A stretch of 10,580 nt of DNA from assembly GCA_003230435.1 (NCBI GenBank), contig QIDW01000032.1, positions 1-10,580 of the forward strand, written 5' to 3'. The notes under the pieces were generated by a model. That model did no database searches and was not told where the DNA came from. It saw only the letters and a list, made by a program, of their open reading frames with translations. Each line of letters opens with the position of its first letter. The first letter of the stretch is position 1. Made by a program: the position numbers and the translations under genes. Positions 6,719-10,580 of this stretch are shown here, one piece after another. Source of the stretch: Acidimicrobiia bacterium (lineage in GTDB: Bacteria; Actinomycetota; Acidimicrobiia; Spongiisociales; ZC4RG35).

Positions 6719-7392
6719 TATTCCTCCAACCGATAACCGCGACCAGCCACGGTCGTGATGAGTGGTGGGTCCCCGAGCTTCTTGCGAAGGTTGCTGACCG
6801 TCACGCGAACCACGTTGGTGAGCGGATCGGTCATCTCATCCCACACGTGCTCGAGCAGGTGTTCTTGACCCATGACAATCCCGGCGTGGGCCATGAAGTA
6901 ATGAAGCAGCGCGAATTCCTTGGCGGTGAGGTCAAGCGCCACGTCGTCGCGTGTCGCCACGAACCTCGCATGATCCAGGGAAAGCGGACCGACCTCGAGG
7001 ATCGGCTCGGAATCAGGCTCCCGTCGCAGCAACGCTCGGACTCGTGCAGACAACTCATCGAACGCAAAAGGCTTCACCAGATAGTCGTCGGCGCCTGAGT
7101 CCAACCCTGCCACTCTGTCTTCCACCTCATCTCGCGCTGTCAGCATCAGGATGCGAGGCCGGCCACCTTCCAGGGTCGGGAGATCTCCTGATACAAGACG
7201 CCGACAGAGCTGAAGACCCGACCCGTCAGGAAGATTCCAGTCGAGCAAAGCAAGGTCGTAACCCGCAGAGCGAAGTTTGATGTCGGCTTCGAGCGCGGTA
7301 TGAGCAACGTCAACGGCATGGCCGTCGCGTCGCAATCCGCGGGCGATTGCGTCTGCAAGATCGGGTTCGTCTTCGACTACGAGTAGGCGCAC
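6718..7392 (-). CDS. OmpR/PhoB-family response regulator
   Basis: 224 residues, standard length. The receiver domain (about 1-118) has acidic residues Glu7/Asp8, phospho-acceptor Asp51 in LLDWNLPDG, Thr85 in LMLTARD and Lys107 in LVKPF. The C-terminal winged-helix DNA-binding domain (about 130-224) shows LTAKEFALLHYFM, VRVTVSNLRKKLG and the closing TVAGRGYRL. The GTG at 7392 gives the expected MRLLVVEDE beginning; only a weak GAAGAA lies upstream. It is the first gene of the regulator-kinase-HtrA cluster and is divergent from a 58-residue gene, with about 130 bases between them. The order matches mprA-mprB-pepD of mycobacteria and cssRS-htrA logic in Bacillus, so control of the envelope stress response is the best inference. 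Orthology to either is not established. Confidence 0.94.
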   Translation of the reverse strand: MRLLVVEDEPDLADAIARGLRRDGHAVDVAHTALEADIKLRSAGYDLALLDWNLPDGSGLQLCRRLVSGDLPTLEGGRPRILMLTARDEVEDRVAGLDSGADDYLVKPFAFDELSARVRALLRREPDSEPILEVGPLSLDHARFVATRDDVALDLTAKEFALLHYFMAHAGIVMGQEHLLEHVWDEMTDPLTNVVRVTVSNLRKKLGDPPLITTVAGRGYRLEE

Positions 7393-7481
7393 GTTCTTCG
7401 AAGCTAGGCGAAGCGGGTTAACGATTGAATAAACCGTGGTTCTGACATGTCGTACGCAAGTATGGACATCCGGCCTACGGA

Positions 7482-7501
7482 ATCGGCAACCTTTTGCCGA
7501 T
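7482..7501 (+). promoter_or_regulatory. Perfect 8-bp hairpin/inverted repeat in the divergent intergenic region
   Basis: ATCGGCAA (7482-7489) and TTGCCGAT (7494-7501) are perfect complements around the four-base loop CCTT. The repeat ends about 10 bases before the Shine-Dalgarno sequence of the 58-residue gene, so in RNA it would be a stable leader hairpin. In DNA it could equally be an operator shared by the divergent regulator gene. There is no T-run after it, which argues against a terminator. Confidence 0.45.
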
Positions 7502-7520
7502 AGAGGGAATCGGAGAAGAG

Positions 7521-7697
7521 ATGGTCGTTACGTTCATCACCCAAGATCAGGATGGTCTGCATACCTTCACCGGTCACGTTGTGAGCCGTGGACCGACCAC
7601 AATTGTCCTCCTGCTCACCGAGCCTTTCAGCCTCGCCGGCAGGTCGGTTCAGTTTCTGATCTCGGACATCGTCGAGGAACGGGTTACCTCGGCCTGA
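7521..7697 (+). CDS. Small hypothetical protein, 58 residues
   Basis: I do not recognise this protein. It begins MVVTFITQDQDGLHTFTG and contains HVVSRGPTTIVLLL and SLAGRSVQFLISDIVEE. Alternating hydrophobic and polar residues and turn-like glycines suggest a small beta-rich fold, loosely like a PilZ or other small beta-barrel, but the resemblance is too weak for a family call. There is no signal peptide or membrane segment. The ATG at 7521 is chosen because GGAGAAG lies just upstream (7512-7518). The open frame also extends back to a TTG at 7494, but that start lies inside the hairpin. It is divergent from the response regulator gene and could share its control region. It may be a real gene, given the Shine-Dalgarno sequence and protein-like composition. 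Confidence 0.5.
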   Translation: MVVTFITQDQDGLHTFTGHVVSRGPTTIVLLLTEPFSLAGRSVQFLISDIVEERVTSA

Positions 7698-7755
7698 GTA
7701 TGCGACTAACCACTAGATACCTGTGCAAACGCTTCGGCACCGATAGCCTGATGCG

Positions 7756-8022
7756 ATGTTCTTAGACGCTTCGACGATAGAGGCACTTCTCATCATTGGG
7801 GGTGTTGGTGGGGTAGCAGGTCTGATCGGCGGGTTCGCGGCCAGCGCCGACAACTTGTTCGGAACCATCCTCATGGGAGTAATCGGCGGCATATCTCTAT
7901 CCGCGATTTTTCGAATCGGTGGGGCGCCTTCGATCTACGCCATCGGCGACGACTACTCAGTGGTCTGGGGAGCTGTTGGCGGTCTCGTCCTCGGCTACGT
8001 GGTGGGCCGCAGCAACGTCTGA
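7756..8022 (+). CDS. Small glycine-rich integral membrane protein, unknown function
   Basis: 88 residues with three likely membrane segments (about 9-28, 34-52 and 67-84). They are rich in GxxxG-type packing: GGVGGVAGLIGG, GVIGG and GAVGGLVLGYVVG. A short polar loop (PSIYAIGDDYS) separates the second and third. The general plan recalls the small GlsB/YeaQ/YmgE (transglycosylase-associated) membrane proteins, but I cannot assert membership. An in-frame TAG lies four codons before the ATG, so 7756 is the first usable start. No Shine-Dalgarno sequence is visible, so a leaderless or short-leader transcript is possible. It lies 58 bases after the 58-residue gene on the same strand and is convergent with sufB. 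Confidence 0.7.
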   Translation: MFLDASTIEALLIIGGVGGVAGLIGGFAASADNLFGTILMGVIGGISLSAIFRIGGAPSIYAIGDDYSVVWGAVGGLVLGYVVGRSNV

Positions 8023-8103
8023 CCCCCCCAACCGCCTTCCTAATGCACCACGCGTCGCATACGATCATTTGCCCGTCGAGAAGGGCCTAGCTGGGACACC
8101 TGG

Positions 8104-9513
8104 CTAGCCGACTGCTCCAGCCTTCAACATGTTGAGCTCGATCAAACGGTTCATCTCGACCGCGTACTCCATCGGCAGTTCCTTGATGATCGGTTCGATG
8201 AACCCGGCGACCACCATCGACGTTGCCTCGTCTTCGGTCAGGCCCCGGGACATCAGATAGAACAGTTGCTCCTCACCGACCTTGGAAACGGTCGCCTCGT
8301 GACCGATCTCGGCATCGTTCTCCTCGATCTCCATGTATGGATAGGTGTCCGACCGGCTGTGGTCGTCGAGAATCAGGGCGTCGCAGCGTACGAAACTCTT
8401 GGCGTTCTCCGCGCCGGGCTCCACCCTGACCAGTCCGCGATAACCTGCCCGACCGCCATCCTTGCAAATCGATTTGGAAACGATTGTCGAGGTGGTGTCG
8501 GGAGCAACGTGAACCATCTTGGCGCCGGCGTCCTGATGCTGACCCTCGCCGGCAAAGGCGATTGAGAGCACTTCACCGTGGGCTCCGGGCTCCATGAGCC
8601 ACACAGCCGGATACTTCATCGTGAGGCGCGAACCTAAGTTTCCATCCACCCATTCCATGGTGGCGTTCCGGTAGGCAGCAGCCCGCTTGGTGACCAGGTT
8701 GAAAACATTGTTCGACCAGTTCTGAATGGTCGTGTAGCGGCAGCGACCTCCCTCCTTCACGATGATCTCCACGACCGCAGAATGCAACGAGTCGGTGCTG
8801 TAGGTGGGTGCCGAGCAACCCTCGACGTAGTGCACGAACGCGCCCTCGTCGATGATTATCAACGTTCGCTCGAACTGGCCCATGTTCTCGGAGTTGATCC
8901 TGAAATAGGCCTGCAAAGGCTGATCGACATGAACGCCGGGCGGCACGTAAATGAAGGAACCACCTGACCACACAGCCGAGTTGAGCGCAGCGAACTTGTT
9001 GTCGTTGGGCGGGATGATCGTTCCAAAATGCTCTTTGACAATGTCGGGATACTCACGCAATGCGGTGTCCATGTCCGTGAAGAGCACGCCAAGCTTCTCG
9101 AGATCCTCACGGTTGCGGTGGTACACCACTTCGCTTTCATACTGCGCGGTAACACCGGCCAGGTATTTGCGCTCGGCCTCCGGGATACCGAGCTTCTCGT
9201 AGGTCTCCTTGATGGACTCCGGAACCATGTCCCAGTCCTTTTGCTGCTCGCCCTCTGGCTTGACGTAGTAGTAGATGTTGTCGAAGTCGATGTCGTCCAA
9301 GGCACCGCCACCACCCCACTTGGGCATGGGTTTGCTGAGAAACCGCTTGTAAGCCTTGAGTCTGAAGTCGAGCATCCATTCGGGCTCGCCCTTCATGGCC
9401 GACATATCGCGAATCACGCCCTCGTCCAAGCCCCTCCGCGGCTCGAACGCAAGCTCGACCTCGTCGTGCCAGCCGAGCTGGTAACCGCCTAGATCAATAT
9501 CGACTGTGGCCAT
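8104..9513 (-). CDS. sufB: Fe-S cluster assembly scaffold protein SufB
   Basis: 469 residues, close to full length for actinobacterial SufB. With SufC and SufD it forms the SufBCD scaffold complex that builds and transfers iron-sulfur clusters in the cytoplasm. Family landmarks include the N-terminal GLDEGVIRDMSAMKGEPEWM, TDMDTALREYP, PPGVHVDQPLQAYFRI, EGCSAPTYSTDSLHSAVVEI, and the C-terminal FVRCDALILDDHSRSDTYP and NDAEIGHEATVSKVGEEQLFYLMSRGL. Cys377 aligns with the conserved scaffold cysteine (Cys405 in E. coli). His405-Glu406 fall where E. coli has His433-Glu434. The ATG has a GAGGTGA Shine-Dalgarno sequence seven bases upstream. No sufC, sufD, sufS, sufU or sufR is adjacent: the next gene downstream is on the opposite strand and the next upstream is divergent, which is unusual for this pathway. 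Confidence 0.96.
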   Translation of the reverse strand: MATVDIDLGGYQLGWHDEVELAFEPRRGLDEGVIRDMSAMKGEPEWMLDFRLKAYKRFLSKPMPKWGGGGALDDIDFDNIYYYVKPEGEQQKDWDMVPESIKETYEKLGIPEAERKYLAGVTAQYESEVVYHRNREDLEKLGVLFTDMDTALREYPDIVKEHFGTIIPPNDNKFAALNSAVWSGGSFIYVPPGVHVDQPLQAYFRINSENMGQFERTLIIIDEGAFVHYVEGCSAPTYSTDSLHSAVVEIIVKEGGRCRYTTIQNWSNNVFNLVTKRAAAYRNATMEWVDGNLGSRLTMKYPAVWLMEPGAHGEVLSIAFAGEGQHQDAGAKMVHVAPDTTSTIVSKSICKDGGRAGYRGLVRVEPGAENAKSFVRCDALILDDHSRSDTYPYMEIEENDAEIGHEATVSKVGEEQLFYLMSRGLTEDEATSMVVAGFIEPIIKELPMEYAVEMNRLIELNMLKAGAVG

Positions 9514-9565
9514 GAAAAACTCACCTCAAAAAGCTGCATCGAACCTCAACAAACTCATGAATTAG

Positions 9566-9589
9566 CACTATCCCGGTAGTGGTATTGTA
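9566..9589 (-). promoter_or_regulatory. Candidate sufB promoter with overlapping inverted repeat
   Basis: On the minus strand TACAAT (9589-9584) is one base from the -10 consensus; a TTTCCT 17 bases upstream is a weak -35. Directly downstream, where transcription would begin, CACTATCCCGGTAGTG (plus strand 9566-9581) has CACTA/TAGTG arms around six bases. That is the right size and place for a repressor operator. Redox or iron-sulfur regulators often control suf promoters in this way, but no specific regulator can be named from this site. Overlapping TATTGT (plus strand 9583-9588) could serve the divergent gene. Confidence 0.35.
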
Positions 9590-9603
9590 CTCGACTGGCT
9601 CCG

Positions 9604-10074
9604 ATGAGGAAACTCTCGGCATCCTGTAAGTTTGGTGCCGTGCCGGTCATCGTTGTAGGAGCAGATACTTCGGCTGGACAAGCCATTCTCGAGGGCCTGG
9701 CTGAGCCGAAACAGCTCAGAGCGTTCGTTTCCGACGAACGCATTGGTGCCCGACTGAAGAAGAGCGGCTTCAAGGTGGCCCTCGGAGACGTCTCTGATGA
9801 GAGTCATATCGAGACCGCCTCGGCCCGGTGTTTCTCGGCGATACTCATAACAGAAGCAGCGATGGACGACAGGGAACGCACCTTCGCCAAAACCGTCGAC
9901 GAGGTTCTCAGCTGTTGGGCAAGAGCTGTTGTCAGCTCGGAGGTGAGCCGGGTCATCTGGGTCTCGCACGCTGATCACCCACAAGTACCAAACAGAGAGG
10001 TCGCCAGGGTGGACCCTGACGATCCCGACCTTGTTGAGAAGGTCGTTGCGTTGGACGAGGCTCAGACGATCTGA
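9604..10074 (+). CDS. Short Rossmann-fold (NAD(P)-binding-like) protein, unknown function
   Basis: 156 residues from ATG 9604. After a short N-terminal extension, VPVIVVGADTSAGQAILEGL gives a first beta strand and a glycine loop GxxxxxG (19-25) as in NAD(P)-binding Rossmann proteins of the NmrA/extended SDR type. RAFVSDERIGARLKKSGFKVALGDVSD then resembles their second strand and the cofactor-specific region that follows. The chain ends after a strand-like SRVIWVSH and lacks the Tyr-x-x-x-Lys pair of catalytic SDRs and any substrate domain, so it is roughly half the normal size. It could sense a nucleotide rather than catalyse, or be a reduced paralogue. A GTG at 9640 is an alternative start that removes the extension; neither start has a good Shine-Dalgarno sequence. 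It is divergent from sufB and overlaps the M23 gene tail-to-tail by 13 bases. Confidence 0.68.
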   Translation: MRKLSASCKFGAVPVIVVGADTSAGQAILEGLAEPKQLRAFVSDERIGARLKKSGFKVALGDVSDESHIETASARCFSAILITEAAMDDRERTFAKTVDEVLSCWARAVVSSEVSRVIWVSHADHPQVPNREVARVDPDDPDLVEKVVALDEAQTI

Positions 10075-10580
10075 ATAGAGCCGTTGATCTGATTGAGCAG
10101 CGTTTGAATCTTCCGTAGAAGTTCCGCCTGGTCCCGCTCAAAGGCGGCTTCGAGATACGGGTATGGGTTCACCGCTCGACCGTCGAAATGAAGCTCGAAA
10201 TGGGTGTGAGGGGAGCTGCCCTCGGCGTTGCCCGAGTCACCGACCCAACCGATCAGTTGGCCCGCCTCGACCAATGCGCCCACTTCGATGCCTGGAGCAA
10301 ATGACAACGTCCAGGGGCCATCTCCGTCGTCGGTTCGAACGTTGTCGTTGTTGAGATGGAGGTAGTAGCTCTCCCACCCTTCGGCGTGCTCGATGATCAG
10401 ATAGCGGCCGGCGCGAGGGCTATCTTCCACCTTGACCACAACACCGTCTGCAACGGCGTACACCTCGGTCATCTTGGCGTCTGCCATGAGATCCGTTCCC
10501 GTGTGCCTACGACCGCCAGATCGCTCGGCACCCCAATCGTTGAAGAAGCTCGTCTTGTCGGTCTCCTGGGGAAACCGAAG
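10062..10580 (-). CDS. M23 family (LytM-type) metallopeptidase domain protein, 5' end beyond window
   Basis: The frame is open from the window edge to TGA at 10062, giving 172 visible residues; the true start is to the right. The visible part begins RFPQETDKTSFFNDWGAERSG and carries the first zinc-ligand motif HTGTDL (His26, Asp30 of the visible part). YAVADGVVVKVEDS, YLIIEHAEGWESYYLHLN, VGALVEAGQLIGWVGDSGNA and HTHFELHF (the HxH motif) follow. This is a complete M23 catalytic core with zinc ligands intact, so a peptidoglycan endopeptidase or related envelope role is likely. An internal ATG at 10487 would cut off the first zinc ligands and is not a credible start. A C-terminal helix-like tail (EAAFERDQAELLRKIQTLLNQ) follows the domain. 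Signal sequence and N-terminal domains, if present, are outside the window. Confidence 0.88.
   Translation of the reverse strand, partial: LRFPQETDKTSFFNDWGAERSGGRRHTGTDLMADAKMTEVYAVADGVVVKVEDSPRAGRYLIIEHAEGWESYYLHLNNDNVRTDDGDGPWTLSFAPGIEVGALVEAGQLIGWVGDSGNAEGSSPHTHFELHFDGRAVNPYPYLEAAFERDQAELLRKIQTLLNQINGSIQIV

Noticed and set aside
7436..7765. Plus-strand open frame of 109 codons overlapping the 58-residue gene
   Set aside because: It is Arg/Cys/His-rich and overlaps both small genes in another frame, while the 58-residue frame has a Shine-Dalgarno sequence and better composition.
8071..8107. Possible bidirectional terminator between the 88-residue gene and sufB (GCCC/GGGC and CTAGC/GCTAG stems)
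   Set aside because: The stems are only four to five pairs and no T-run follows on either strand.
9028..9492. Plus-strand open frame of 154 codons opposite sufB
   Set aside because: sufB is strongly supported on the other strand; this frame shows no recognisable domain.

Overview
The window looks like chromosomal DNA from a high-GC actinobacterium. Supporting signs are GC-rich coding sequence with several GTG/TTG starts, a DUF222 (13E12-repeat type) protein, and a response regulator-kinase-HtrA trio arranged like mycobacterial mprA-mprB-pepD. An Acidimicrobiia-like lineage is a reasonable guess, but nothing here proves it. No tRNA, rRNA, CRISPR, insertion sequence or phage gene was seen. Most of the window is ordinary core genome.

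Layout. (1) 1-746, minus: N-terminal part of a DUF222 protein, cut by the window edge. (2) 838-4350, minus: a vitamin B12 operon read as cobalamin riboswitch, BtuF-like lipoprotein, BtuC-like permease, BtuD-like ATPase and CobO adenosyltransferase, with every gene junction overlapping. The transcript would import corrinoid and then adenosylate it, under control of the cofactor. (3) 4415-7392, minus: OmpR-type response regulator, sensor kinase and membrane-anchored HtrA protease with a PDZ domain, a likely envelope-stress module. (4) 7521-8022, plus: two small genes of unknown function, one possibly soluble and one a glycine-rich membrane protein. (5) 8104-9513, minus: sufB, standing alone. (6) 9604-10074, plus: a short Rossmann-like protein, divergent from sufB. 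(7) 10062-10580, minus: an M23 peptidase domain whose N-terminus lies outside the window, convergent with (6).

The most informative non-coding region is 4122-4350. It holds a recognisable cobalamin aptamer with a nine-pair P1 helix, followed by an expression platform in which one RNA strand can pair with three partners: an upstream copy, the Shine-Dalgarno sequence, or the start codon region. This predicts control of translation initiation for the whole B12 operon. Other regulatory candidates are three TTWACG hexamers at exact 11-bp spacing ahead of htrA, an inverted repeat over the presumed sufB transcription start, and an 8-bp perfect hairpin ahead of the 58-residue gene.

I did not find a clearly new multi-gene system. 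All structural and regulatory calls were made by eye and are graded accordingly.
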